DNA from: Pleurotus djamor
Taxonomy: Eukaryota; Basidiomycota; Agaricomycetes; Agaricales; Pleurotaceae
Direction: 5' to 3'
Length of the DNA stretch: 10,690 bases
Assembly (NCBI GenBank): GCA_029747585.1
Contig: JAPEVF010001356.1
Span: 1-10,690, forward strand
Positions within the stretch are counted from its first letter, which is position 1, and each line of letters starts with the position of its first letter. Below, piece by piece: positions 1 to 7,598 of the stretch. Below the pieces are notes generated by a model. That model made no database searches and had not been told where the DNA came from. It worked only from the letters and a program-made list of their open reading frames with translations. Position numbers and translations under genes: made by a program.

Positions 1-58
1 TGAGATCAAGAATCCCCGTTGTCGTTATCTTCACCTTAACATTGCGTCTGTCGCTTAG
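1..58 (+). other. DOT1: 3' part of a DOT1 intron
   Basis: The window opens with tgag, consistent with a gtgag donor lacking its first base. The stretch ends in a pyrimidine-bearing acceptor, tgtcgcttag, at 49-58. The next base begins an exon whose frame reads TNPRNPNDRSFEPHPSDYPY and runs straight into the Dot1 coding path. A cttaac branch-like motif precedes the acceptor. Earlier DOT1 exons must lie to the left of the window. Confidence 0.75.
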
Positions 59-1449
59 ATTTCACCAATCCTCGAAACCCCAATGACCGATCGTTTGAGC
101 CTCATCCAAGTGATTATCCATACGCAGAACTAGAATACCCTAATAATGGAGCGGTAGAAAGGTGTGCTTTAGTCCCCCGCGTCCATCTATTTATTCTAAC
201 GGTGCCCCCCTACAGGTTCATCTTGCTACAACCTAAGGACAAGGACCACTATAATCCCATATTATGTCTGGAGCGGTCGCTACATACCATGATAGAATGT
301 GCGTGGTCGATTTTTGCTGCGACTACCGCTCACTAAGCACCTCCCTTTTATAGGCTACCTTACACCCGCTCAGCAATCCCTTTTCGGAACTATACCCTCG
401 GACGCACTCTCTGAACCAGGACCGAAGACACCACCTCCTTCGCCATCTCCCTTTCGCTTTCTCTTGGACACATCACCGGTCTCTAGCTTGTCATCCCTGT
501 CCGACGACTCAGACCTTGGTCTATCCCCCCTCACATCCGTTTCCTCCTTACCCTCGGAAAACTCGTCGGACATCCCCTCTCCCCCAAACAAATCTACGAA
601 TCTCCTACGCACTCTCCAACGAGCCATACACTGCCGTGATGGCCCACTATTCCTACACACTATCTCTCAGATCAACGAGATACTTCGCAGACTGAAATAC
701 CCATCCCTGCCCCATTCGCAACCCCGGCTAGACCAGAATACTCTCATGAACAACGCTCTGACATGGGAAAAGACGGGCCTGCCGAAGAAAGTTCTCATGC
801 GTCTATTCGAGGAGAATTACCAACGTAGTGTTGGTCCACATGTTCAGAGTCTTAAGAACTACGAAGCCTTTTCGAGCACCGTCTACGGCGAACTCATGCC
901 GGCTCTGGTCTACGACATTATTCAACACACGGGTCTCAACGAGGATTCTGTTTTCGTCGACATGGGCAGCGGCGTTGGAAATGTTGTGGTTCAAGCGAGC
1001 TTGCAGTCTGGCTGTCGTAGCTTTGGGGTGGAGCTAATGCCTGCACCAGCTAGGATCGCGGAAAGGCAGTGGGAGCAGTTTAAGATTCGGTGTCGGATGT
1101 GGGGGCTGAATGTGGGAGAGGTTGAGCTGGAGAAGGAGGACATGTTGAAGAGCAAGAAGTTGATGGAGTATCTCCCGAAGGCGGATGTTGTGCTTGTAGA
1201 TAACAAGGTGTTTGAGGAATCTCGTGAGTAGCGGTCTCTTTGTCAAGGATTCTTCGATCGCTGACGGGTGGGTTAGTGAATGAGAAGATTCGCCCGATGT
1301 TCTTAGACTTGAAGGAGGGTGCCATCGTCGTTTCTCTAGAACCGGTAGTGATAGTTGCGAACCTAGTTGCGAACCTGGAAGTAAATTGTGTGAATATCAG
1401 TGCTTGTCGGAGGCCAACTCTAAACGGCTGTACGGTTAAAAAAGAGTAG
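59..1449 (+). CDS. DOT1: Dot1-type histone H3K79 methyltransferase, 5' partial, spliced
   Basis: Dot1 is a nuclear, SAM-dependent, non-SET enzyme that methylates lysine 79 of histone H3 on nucleosomes. Exons here: 59-161, 216-298, 354-1223, 1277-1449, about 408 codons, with the N terminus outside the window. Introns 162-215, 299-353 and 1224-1276 are 53-55 bp with GT..AG ends; branch-like ctaac lies at 196-200 and ctgac at 1261-1265. Splicing yields the Dot1-like segment RFILLQPKDKDHYNPI, then CYLTPAQQSLFG, a Ser/Pro-rich linker (about 400-600), and the catalytic fold: YGEL (884-895), SAM motif I DMGSGVGNVVVQAS (from 959), acidic GVE (1025-1033), EKEDML (1130-1147), VDNKVF (1196-1213), then ESLNEKIRPMFLDLKEGA across the last intron. 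The ATG at 299 is inside an intron and is not the start. After VSLEP the C terminus is weakly conserved and ends at TAG 1447-1449, so it may be altered or mis-sequenced. Family assignment is secure; the exact 3' end is not. Confidence 0.93.
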
Positions 1450-1597
1450 AAGTGCGTCGACCACAACACCTCGCACTGACAGGGTTTCCCCTCCCGAAGG
1501 TAGGCTGTAGCCAGCGGAAAAAGGGGGGGTGCCCTAGTTCCGCTGGGGTGTATTGGACTATCTACGGTACAGGAGTTGTGTGTGTGGTGTGTTACGG
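1450..1597. other. convergent 3' gap between DOT1 and the minus-strand array
   Basis: This short gap separates the DOT1 stop (1447-1449, plus) from the last stop of the minus-strand reading frames (1598-1600). It holds a G run (about 1521-1528) and a stretch in which one plus frame reads GVYWTIYG. That loosely resembles the G-x-Y-Y strand near the end of fungal Dot1 proteins, so a further DOT1 exon or a frameshifted tail is possible. I see no clear polyadenylation signal. Confidence 0.35.
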
Positions 1598-1999
1598 CTA
1601 TTCTAGGGCTATGTATCCAAGTTGGAGAGAGTTCGACGCGAGCAAAAGTTCGAGTTCGAGTCCTCGTTCTCGATGGGCGCTTGACCGAAACGCCCGTGGT
1701 GGGGTCAAGGAGACAGCGACTGGAAACAAAACAAAATGAGAGAAAAGACAATAGAATAGAAACCATGAATAGAACTTACAAACAGACTGGGATAACCCAA
1801 AAACAGCAATCCGTGGGCACATTCGAAGAAATGAGTGGTTGGTGGCGCGGTCGAGGAGGGGCATGATGAACCGCCGCTGGTCGATCGTTGCGCTTGTCAA
1901 TGCATAGTTTTCGAGCTTTGATAGGGAGACGCGGTCGTTCCCCGTGAGAGAGGAAAGTTNGAGGGATACAGCTGGTAGCGCCGTCGAGAAGGGACCCAT
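1598..1999 (-). CDS. orphan spliced frame, distal end of minus-strand array
   Basis: The frame starts at ATG 1999-1997, with one intron at 1720-1779 (60 bp, gtaagt donor, tttgtttccag acceptor), and ends at TAG 1598-1600: 113 residues when spliced. The intron length is a multiple of three, so the unspliced frame is also open. No recognised domain; the protein has a Ser/Leu-rich start, the peptide LLDRATNH encoded by the 20-bp repeat, and an Arg-rich tail from GTTCGA-like DNA near 1630-1670. One N lies at 1960. The frame is the same as that of the 2036-2741 model just upstream, from which it is separated by a single TAA (2036-2038). It may therefore be the 3' part of that gene, split by a nonsense change or a sequence error, rather than a separate gene. 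Confidence 0.35.
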   Translation of the reverse strand: MGPFSTALPAVSLXLSSLTGNDRVSLSKLENYALTSATIDQRRFIMPLLDRATNHSFLRMCPRIAVFGLSQSVCKFYSWFLFYCLFSHFVLFPVAVSLTPPRAFRSSAHRERGLELELLLASNSLQLGYIALE

Positions 2000-2011
2000 G
2001 TCTTGGAGGGA

Positions 2012-3439
2012 TGGTTGGTGGCGCGATCGAGGCCATTATCCAGGAGGGGATAATGATATGGCGGGTGTGTGGTTCTTGCTGAGATCGTCGCCGGTAACGT
2101 CAATAAGATCGAAGAAAAGGGAAGTGGAGGTAGGTGGTTGGTGGCGCGGTTGAGAGGGGATGTGAAGGAGGGCGGCTAGTCGTGTGAGACAGTGTTGGTG
2201 GTGGTACATAGAACCTAGTTTGACATTTCGAGAGACATGCCCGGCGCCGGTGCGTTGCAGCGTGCCCGAGAATACTACAAGAAAGGAAAGGGACATGAGA
2301 ACACAGAGTAGGGACAAACAAGAAACAAACTTACCAAGGGCTACGACAAAGACTTCCCGGCGATTCCCAAGGGAGATACATGTAGAGACGGCATCATCCC
2401 GCTCGCTCGATGGTGGGCGGCTACATTGGCAAGCACCTAGAAAGGAAACAATCATGAGAACCATGGCCGAAATAAGGAAATAGGAAAGAACTCACATGGT
2501 ATACGATGCTCCGTGTGTCTGACAGCACCGTTTCGTGTGTGTTCAGGCAATGATGCGAGACATTGAAAAGAGGGACACTAGAAAAGAAAAAAAAATGTCA
2601 AGGGCGAAGAGAAATAAACAAAGGAAAACGACATACGTCACGAAGACAGCATAGCAGTGATAACATAGAGGGCATGGTTGTACAATCGAGCGAGAGGTTG
2701 ATCTTGGAGGTGGTTGGTGGCGCGGTCGAGGGTGGAGCCATGTGCTGAAGGAATGGTTGTTCGTGCGATCGAGGTGATTCCTGGAGAGATCGTCGCCGGC
2801 AGCGTCGATCCGATCACACACCAGGATGTGCGGGGAGGACTCTGGTGTCGCATTCGAGAAGGGAGGGCATGCAAGGTAATCACAGCAACCTCAGCAAGGG
2901 CTGTGATCATGCGAGGTGGTTGGTGGCGCGGTCGAGGAGGGGTAGGAACGAGGACGACTAGNCGTGCAGGGCTGTGTNGTTGGCGGTATGTAGATTCGAG
3001 GTTCAAGAGACATGGTCGGCGNCGGNNNATNNNCCNTCAGCCGTGNGAGANTGCTACTAAAAAAGAANGGTACATNAGAACTTGGACTGANGAGAANGGA
3101 AGAAAAACAAGAACCAAGCTTACCAAGGGAAGCGGATTGGTAGTGCAAAGACTCCCTGGCGGTCCCCGAGGGAGATAGATGGTGGGCAGCTACGTTGACT
3201 TGCACGAGAACCGTGCTAGAAAGAAAACAACCATCAGAACAATCGCCGAAATGAGGAGATATGGAAGAACTCACATTGGGGTCGAATTTGCATGACGCTC
3301 GGTGTCTGACAGCACCGTTTTGCGTGTGTGCGTGGTCTAACGACGATGCAAGGCATTGAGCACAGGGAGATGTAGCACAAAGCACTAGCAAAAGGGAAGG
3401 GTTCAGAACGACAAAACGAAAAATGATAAAAGGACATAC
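2012..3439 (-). repeat. tandem segmental duplication, two diverged copies
   Basis: Segment 2012-2636 (625 bp) aligns by eye with 2754-3439 (686 bp). Matching landmarks include gagatcgtcgccgg at 2081 and 2786, ctgacagcaccgttt at 2519 and 3306, the aagaactcacat donor block at about 2487 and 3265, and the cttaccaaggg block at 2331 and 3120. Three introns occur at corresponding positions in each copy. The copies differ by many substitutions and several indels, including a segment of about 100 bp near 2815-2915 present only in the upstream copy. The duplication is therefore not recent. A shorter, poorer match extends into 3440-3800. Confidence 0.8.
2036..2741 (-). CDS. orphan four-exon gene, tandem copy 2
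   Basis: Exons, minus strand: 2741-2637, 2577-2496, 2436-2335, 2274-2036. Introns are 2578-2636, 2437-2495 and 2275-2334 (59-60 bp), with donors gtatgt, gtgagt and gtaagt and acceptors ttttctag, ctttctag and ttcttgtag. Spliced length is 528 nt, exactly 176 codons, with no internal stop. The ATG at 2741-2739 was chosen because the frame is closed by TGA upstream. Visible peptides are QCLAS, NGAVRH, ACQCSRPP and ISLGNRREVF, followed by a His/Leu-rich segment and DVTGDDLSKNH. The first half is Cys-rich; no signal peptide or known family is evident. QCLAS, NGAVRH and ISLGxR recur in the upstream copy at the matching exon positions despite indels, which argues for coding. Alternatives: a decaying duplicate, or a spliced noncoding RNA. 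Confidence 0.42.
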
Positions 3440-3446
3440 TATGCAT
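2891..3446 (-). CDS. orphan four-exon gene, tandem copy 1 (contains Ns)
   Basis: Exons, minus strand: 3446-3440, 3384-3275, 3215-3124, 3053-2891. Introns are 3385-3439, 3216-3274 and 3054-3123, with donors gtatgt, gtgagt and gtaagc and acceptors ttttgctag, tttctag and an N-affected agtag. The path is 372 nt, in phase throughout, 123 residues to TGA 2891-2893. Shared peptides with copy 2 are QCLAS, NGAVRH and ISLGDRQGVF; the C-terminal parts differ because the last exons are read in different relative frames. Ns at 2962-3097 hide several codons and could hide a stop. The same strand also carries a 286-codon unspliced frame (2891-3751) covering these introns, so intron retention is an alternative. 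The tiny first exon (ATG CAT A) is the weakest part of the model. No family recognised. Confidence 0.36.
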
Positions 3447-3603
3447 TTGCACCCTGGTAGCAATAAATTAGAGGACATGGCGCCAGGGATGAAGGTGGTC
3501 GCGCGGTCGAAAAGGGAGGTTGAAGCCTGCGTGATCAAGGACAGGCCGAGAAGTTGAACCTGGAGGTGGTTGGTGGCGCGGTCGAGAAGGGATGCGGCAC
3601 ATG

Positions 3604-4030
3604 CTATTTGCTGTGGAGAGAAGTGTGTCAGACGGATATTCGTGACACAAGGGGCCGGCGAGACGCTTACCAAAGGCTGACCTGCGATCGCAAAGGGGCG
3701 ACGACGGTCCGAGGGTGCTTGACACGGCGTCCAGCCATCGAGATATGGCACACCCGAGGTGACGGGGTCACTGACAGCCCTGAGAACAGTCTAGAAAGGA
3801 AAAGGGGAAGTTAGTTAATGGTACATCGAGCACGAGGGATGATAGACTTACTTGGCATGGGGCCAGAGACGTTCCAGGATGACAAGCCTTGGTGGCAAAG
3901 ACGGATGATGGTACGAGGAGGAGGAGGAGGAGGATAGATGGCGAAGGAGCAAGTGCGACGAGGGGTTGAGTGAGTCGGCGAGATCAACGAGGTGAAGGCC
4001 ATACATTACGACGGCATAACGGAGTGGCAT
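3604..4030 (-). CDS. orphan three-exon frame at head of minus-strand array
   Basis: Exons, minus strand: 4030-3852, 3790-3671, 3610-3604; 306 nt giving 101 residues. Introns 3791-3851 (61 bp, gtaagt..tttctag) and 3611-3670 (60 bp, gtaagc..ctccacag, with tctgac as branch) are strong. The start ATG 4030-4028 lies about 40 nt downstream of a TATA box. The protein has a Ser homopolymer encoded by a GGA/TCC repeat (about 3914-3933) and a basic segment, MAGRRVKHPR; nothing recognisable. The stop falls only two codons into the third exon. Using a TAG acceptor seven bases further on (3604-3606) would instead continue in another frame to 3468. This could therefore be the 5' end of a longer transcript covering the whole array. 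Confidence 0.38.
3914..3933. repeat. (GGA)n trinucleotide repeat
   Basis: About six GGA units; in the proposed minus-strand first exon they encode a Ser run. Confidence 0.8.
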
Positions 4031-4068
4031 GGTGGGGGCAAGATGGGAGACATTTTGCGCGACGGAGG

Positions 4069-4080
4069 TATATATATTTT
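4069..4080 (-). promoter_or_regulatory. TATA box of the minus-strand array
   Basis: The minus strand reads aaaatatatata, about 40 nt before the ATG at 4030-4028 and about 17 nt before another ATG at 4053-4051. It is the only clear TATA element near this divergent region. Its orientation and spacing fit transcription leftward into the spliced minus-strand block. Confidence 0.5.
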
Positions 4081-4562
4081 TCGGTTGCTTGCAGCTGTTT
4101 TGACAAAGATATCTATTTTTTATTCAGTGAATAAATCAAGATACCAAATAAAAATGACTCATACCTGCGCACCCCAATTCAAAGATTCGCCAGATCGTTC
4201 CTAGAGGTAAGAAAGAAGGGGTGGTGTCAGAGCGGCTCAACAAGTTTGAGGAAGCATGGTGACGTTAACGTTACCTGTCCATCAAGCGCTGCCTCATTTG
4301 ATTTGGGGCTAGGCAACAAGGTCGTGAGGCCGTAAGTAGTTACTATCGCCCAAGTAGGAAACAGAGGTCGACCGATCATCCAAAATGGGTGATCGCCATT
4401 TCGTGCGTTCAGTGGTCCGAGGAAATAAGTGCTCAGTCAGACATAATAACTAGAATTTCGTGTTATGAGCGAAGATTCATCTCAGATATATGAGAAAAAG
4501 AACTTGCGATTAATTCTTTTGGTTGGTGTGGCGGAGATCATGGTGGTAACAGAGCAAGGCGC
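4081..4562. other. divergent intergenic region
   Basis: No convincing gene; the few open frames are short and lack splice support. The region lies between the leftward TATA-driven array and the rightward gene at 4904, so it probably carries regulatory DNA for both. The one structured element is a near-palindrome at 4258-4275, centred on the perfect 10-mer acgttaacgt (4262-4271). Confidence 0.5.
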
Positions 4563-4795
4563 TAGACGCCCATGATCATCTTTCCCTCCTTCCCTCAAGT
4601 CCCTCCGCCCTCATTGTACCCTTCGACTATCCAACACGTTTGTCTCGCGTCTTTCCCTCCCCAAACGATCTCCAGACACCTGGAGGACTACGACACAGCC
4701 GCACCTTGAACGTCCTCCTCTCCTCCCTTCAGATCTTCCCTCTCCCTCCTTCCTCAACAAGTACACCTCCCTCCCCACTCCCTCCGGACACTCTC
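4563..4795 (+). promoter_or_regulatory. CT-rich promoter tract
   Basis: There is a strong pyrimidine bias on the plus strand, with repeated cctcc, ctccc and ttccc runs. Pyrimidine tracts of this kind are common just upstream of transcription starts in filamentous fungi. It lies upstream of the spliced gene starting at 4904 and supports rightward transcription. No TATA box is evident. Confidence 0.5.
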
Positions 4796-4903
4796 ATGGC
4801 TGGCAGGACTGTTTCCTAGGATGAATAGTCGCGTCCCTTCGACTATGGGGCTCAGACTTAATCTCAAAACGCGTCCCTGTCCATATTCCCGCCATCGTCA
4901 CAG

Positions 4904-5559
4904 ATGGACGCGTCACCGCTTTTGGAACACGAAGAACACCTCCGTATCTCCGTAAGCATGATGCATAGTTGTGTAGCGGACCCCTCTCAATCGCAAGACG
5001 TCTTTCGTGTCCCAAGGTAAGTATTTCCCCCTTAGCCTTTTTGCTCGTATCTTAACGCTTGCATCCTTAGGACTCGATGGAGACCAGCCAATCGCTTTGA
5101 GGCTGCATNCCCCTCATCTCGTCCTCCGTCTCCGTGGTGGTATGCAGATCTTCGTCAAGAGCTACGCAGCATAGTAGACATCATCAACAACGTCAAAGCC
5201 AAAATCCAGGACAAGGAGGGTATCTCCCCTGGTCAATCATCCTGGCAAAATAAGGTATCGGATCGCCTCCAAACGGAAACCTCCATCTCCGTCATGTTGT
5301 CCTTCTTGATGAGACGATGCGGAGGCTTGTCTCACGTTGCGAATCACAAGGTTTTTCCCCTTCACCTCTCCCTTTTTTAGTGCGGCTGATGACATGACAC
5401 TCGTAGGACCTGGTGCATGGTCCAGGATCTCGGAGGCTGATGCTAAGCTGCGAGACGACGAAAGCGCCTAGGAAACGGCTCGGCGAGCCGCACCTTGGAG
5501 GTCGAATCCTCCGACACCATCGACAATGTCAGGGACACTCCGTAGTAGCTTGCTCATAG
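4904..5559 (+). CDS. unrecognised spliced gene
   Basis: Exon 1 is 4904-5016 (ATG 4904-4906), intron 5017-5070 (54 bp, gtaagt, cttaac branch, ccttag), exon 2 is 5071-5350. Exon 2 is the best part: the codon pattern avoids A in the third position, and the protein has an aromatic and Pro-rich stretch (RPPSPWWYADLRQELRS) followed by a helical segment (IVDIINNVKAKIQDKEG). A second intron 5351-5406 (weak gttttt donor, ctcgtag acceptor) leads to a basic exon ending at TAG 5557-5559. Without that splice the frame stops at TAG 5378-5380, about 140 residues. One N at 5109 leaves a codon undefined. No known domain; the tail is uncertain, and a more natural-looking frame (SRISEADAKLRDDESA) in exon 3 is out of phase. 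Confidence 0.55.
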
Positions 5560-5918
5560 CCGGACTCTTTTCATATTACAACATTCAGAGTTTAATGGAC
5601 GGTCGCTCGTATTTATCTCCGTACATCCTTACTTATCATCTCCTTGAGTAGGAATGGTTTCGAAGCTCGTGAACAAGTAAGATACTCATCTCGGCTTCCC
5701 TTTTTGTCAATTTCTAGGGTATCTTCTTTTTAGTAGTATACTTTTGGGTTTCGCGACGCGCACCGCCGATTCGGCGCAGACTTGGAGTAGCTATCTTCTG
5801 TTCCCATGTCATCCTTGTACCTCAGTCGGTGCGGTAGTAGTTCCATGTGTTTCGTTCTGGGTCGTAAGCTACTTCGTAGCGTCGGCGTAGAATCCATCAT
5901 AATTAGCTCCTTTGGTGA
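5560..5918 (+). other. intergenic / probable 3' UTR and promoter
   Basis: This lies between two rightward genes. It contains one intron-like segment (5677-5717, 41 bp, gtaaga..tttctag) that may belong to the 3' UTR of the upstream transcript. It also holds AT-richer DNA around 5565-5640 where transcript ends are plausible. No protein-like frame of useful length is visible. Confidence 0.35.
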
Positions 5919-6505
5919 ATGAAAAGGCTTTTACCCTCTCGGAATACCCATATACAAACTTGTACCTGTCACGGAGAGCACAACACGACCGAATGGACAC
6001 GCCGGATGGTGAACGCAAAATTATGAGGATGACAAACTTTTTGGTGCTTGGACTAGGGTGTCAGGGAGTATAGAATCCTAGAGTACTGTTACAGCGAAGG
6101 CGACCCGGACGGGTTGAGTGAGTTTCAACCGATCGAAAGTTTCGGAGTCGGTGGCAGACAATTTTCCATCCGTTTACATCTTGGCCTCCCTCTTAGTGTG
6201 CGCAGACTCAGGTAAGCTGCCCGCTCGACTGAAGAATGAGCTTCTGGGCTGTTAGGACTGGGTTTCCACCCACACACGCCGTCAGAAACAATGTTTTTTT
6301 CCAATTCTCCTATGAGGCCCCTGACGTGTTTCAACTTGTTCATTTCGCATTCGTTTGCTTCGATCGCCTTGAAACAGGAAGATCAAGCTGCGTGAATTGG
6401 TTCATGAACGTTCCAATAGATAGGTAAAGCACACTTAGCTCGAATTCAACGAGTTCACGACCGTTCAGGCAGTGGTACTTGTGGAACATCCAATTTAGTC
6501 ACTGA
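5919..6505 (+). CDS. unrecognised spliced gene with very short introns
   Basis: Exons 5919-6008, 6057-6211, 6256-6423 and 6469-6505; introns 6009-6056 (48 bp, gtgaac..actag), 6212-6255 (44 bp, gtaagc..gttag) and 6424-6468 (45 bp, gtaaag..ttcag). The frame is open and in phase across all joins, and ATG 5919 has an in-frame TGA just before it. Visible features are a Cys/His cluster CTCHGEH, the segment REYRILEYCYSEGDPDGLSE, a Gly-rich VGGRQFSIRLHLGLP, and an aromatic stretch NNVFFQFSYEAPDVFQL. Codon choice is coding-like. If the last intron is not used, the protein ends at TAA 6425-6427 with MNVPIDR. I do not recognise the family; the CxCxxxH cluster could bind metal, but that is inference. Confidence 0.58.
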
Positions 6506-7598
6506 CCATTGATTCGGACTCTTGGAAACTTGAAGTCTTCAACCAACCGACTTCCTTGGTCGTTCGTCATGCAACGATAGATTATATCCCTTATCAAAGA
6601 AGTCTTAAAGTGTCTACTAGCCGGTCTAGAGTAGCGATCCAAGCCGGCACCTTACTAGACAAAAGTCGTACATGAGAAGGACCGAACAAGCCTTGAACTT
6701 GAGACACAAGACATCTCCCTTCGACGCAAAGATCTACAATTGATACTCAAGCAAGTAGTCGTACACTTTCTAAGCTCATACTGAAGGTGCGTAGCATATC
6801 TAATGAACTCGTACATCTTGTAATTCTCGCACAATACAGGTTTCAACACCTCCGTCGTTGCTCGAAGCGAACCCTCACTCTGTGTCTCTACACACAATTA
6901 TCTCCGGCATTTGCTGCACACCACACCACACGACGAAGACCGCACCAGGCTCAACAAATTCACCTCAAGTTTACAATAGATGTATTTCGTCTCAAAACTA
7001 CCGACGCCGACATGAAACGACACGCTACTCAACTCGACCTCGCTCCGTCCGGCGTTGAAGACAAGGTAAATTGTTGACATGGTAGATACATTGCGTCGCC
7101 ATCGTGTACAATGTCGAACGGACAACGCCAGAGCTTACCTCGTACCTCACATGGAACGTTCCCGACCATCATCATCATTGACATCGGGCGGCGCAATGCG
7201 ATACACCCCCTCAAAACCAGGGTATCACCTAAAACAGATACTCCCCCAAAACACACGATAATCAATTCAATTTAGAAACCTGTCATACACAAATTGAACT
7301 AACATAATACACCTTTCTCGAATGGAATGGAAGCGTCGTCGTCGCTCGGCAGGCTCCCCATCGGCCTTTGTTTCCACCTTCCAACAAAGCTTCTCTCATC
7401 TTGACTCAATTCTGGGAGCGCAGTGTGTACACCGTACCTGAGCGAGAAGGACATACGCGCGCAGTCGCAGGTGATGGGATGGTGAATCATTCTGCGCTAA
7501 CAAAGAAGCAAGGCACGGACTTACTCTTAACTTTGATATATTGACAAAACTGCATTCTTCAGCGCGTAATCTAAACCTGTCGCCGCATGGAAACCTAG
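6506..7598. other. unresolved region with competing open frames
   Basis: Plus strand: an open stretch 6705-7065 without a usable ATG ends in SGVEDK at a weak gtaaat donor. A possible intron 7066-7131 joins it in phase to 7132-7275, which reads FPTIIIIDIGRR. Minus strand: frames at 6655-6897, 6898-7125 (FNAGRSEVELSSVSFHVG), 7029-7265 and 7299-7490 (PELSQDERSFVGRWKQRP) have comparable or better codon choice, but no splice path that I could make consistent. Something is probably coded here; I cannot decide the strand. Confidence 0.3.

Larger units (their letters stand above)
1836..3586 (+). repeat. dispersed 20-bp G-rich repeat, about eight copies
   Basis: The core TGGTTGGTGGCGCGGTCGAG is exact at 1836-1855, 2711-2730, 2917-2936 and 3567-3586. 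It has one change at 2012-2031 (gatcgag) and at 2135-2154 (gttgag), and degraded copies lie at 2754-2773 and about 3494-3510. Four copies (2133-2144, 2709-2720, 2915-2926, 3565-3576) contain GGTGGTTGGTGG, four GG runs with 1-2-1 loops, a layout able to form a two-quartet G-quadruplex. Many copies are followed within about ten bases by a G run. The copies sit in proposed exons of the minus-strand genes, where the complement is read as LDRATNH, RPRHQPP or STAPPTT depending on frame. Confidence 0.85.

Noticed and set aside
299..353. ATG at 299 as the DOT1 start
   Set aside because: It lies in a GT-AG intron; conserved Dot1 sequence is encoded upstream and joins in phase when the intron is removed.
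1630..1672. GTTCGAGTCC motif as a tRNA B box
   Set aside because: It is part of a short GTTCGA-type repeat with no foldable tRNA around it.
370..1766. Long minus-strand open frames opposite DOT1 (370-660, 1080-1766)
   Set aside because: They are antisense to conserved Dot1 exons and lack protein character of their own.
2012..3586. CRISPR-like array from the spaced 20-bp repeats
   Set aside because: Spacing is irregular (about 100-600 bp), the host is eukaryotic, and the repeats lie within a segmental duplication.
2891..3751. Continuous 286-codon minus-strand frame
   Set aside because: It runs through four intron-like segments and N-filled codons that may mask stops; the spliced model explains the conserved peptides better. 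Intron retention remains possible.
5407..5520. tRNA-like feature: T-arm-like ggaggtcgaatcctcc at about 5496-5511, partly matched by tggtg/cacca ends
   Set aside because: The T loop is one base short, no A box or cloverleaf can be drawn, and the hairpin cggctcggcgagccg does not fit as a variable arm.
6787..6839. Possible plus-strand intron (gtgcgt..atacag)
   Set aside because: The frame is open straight through it, and splicing brings an in-frame TGA next to the junction.
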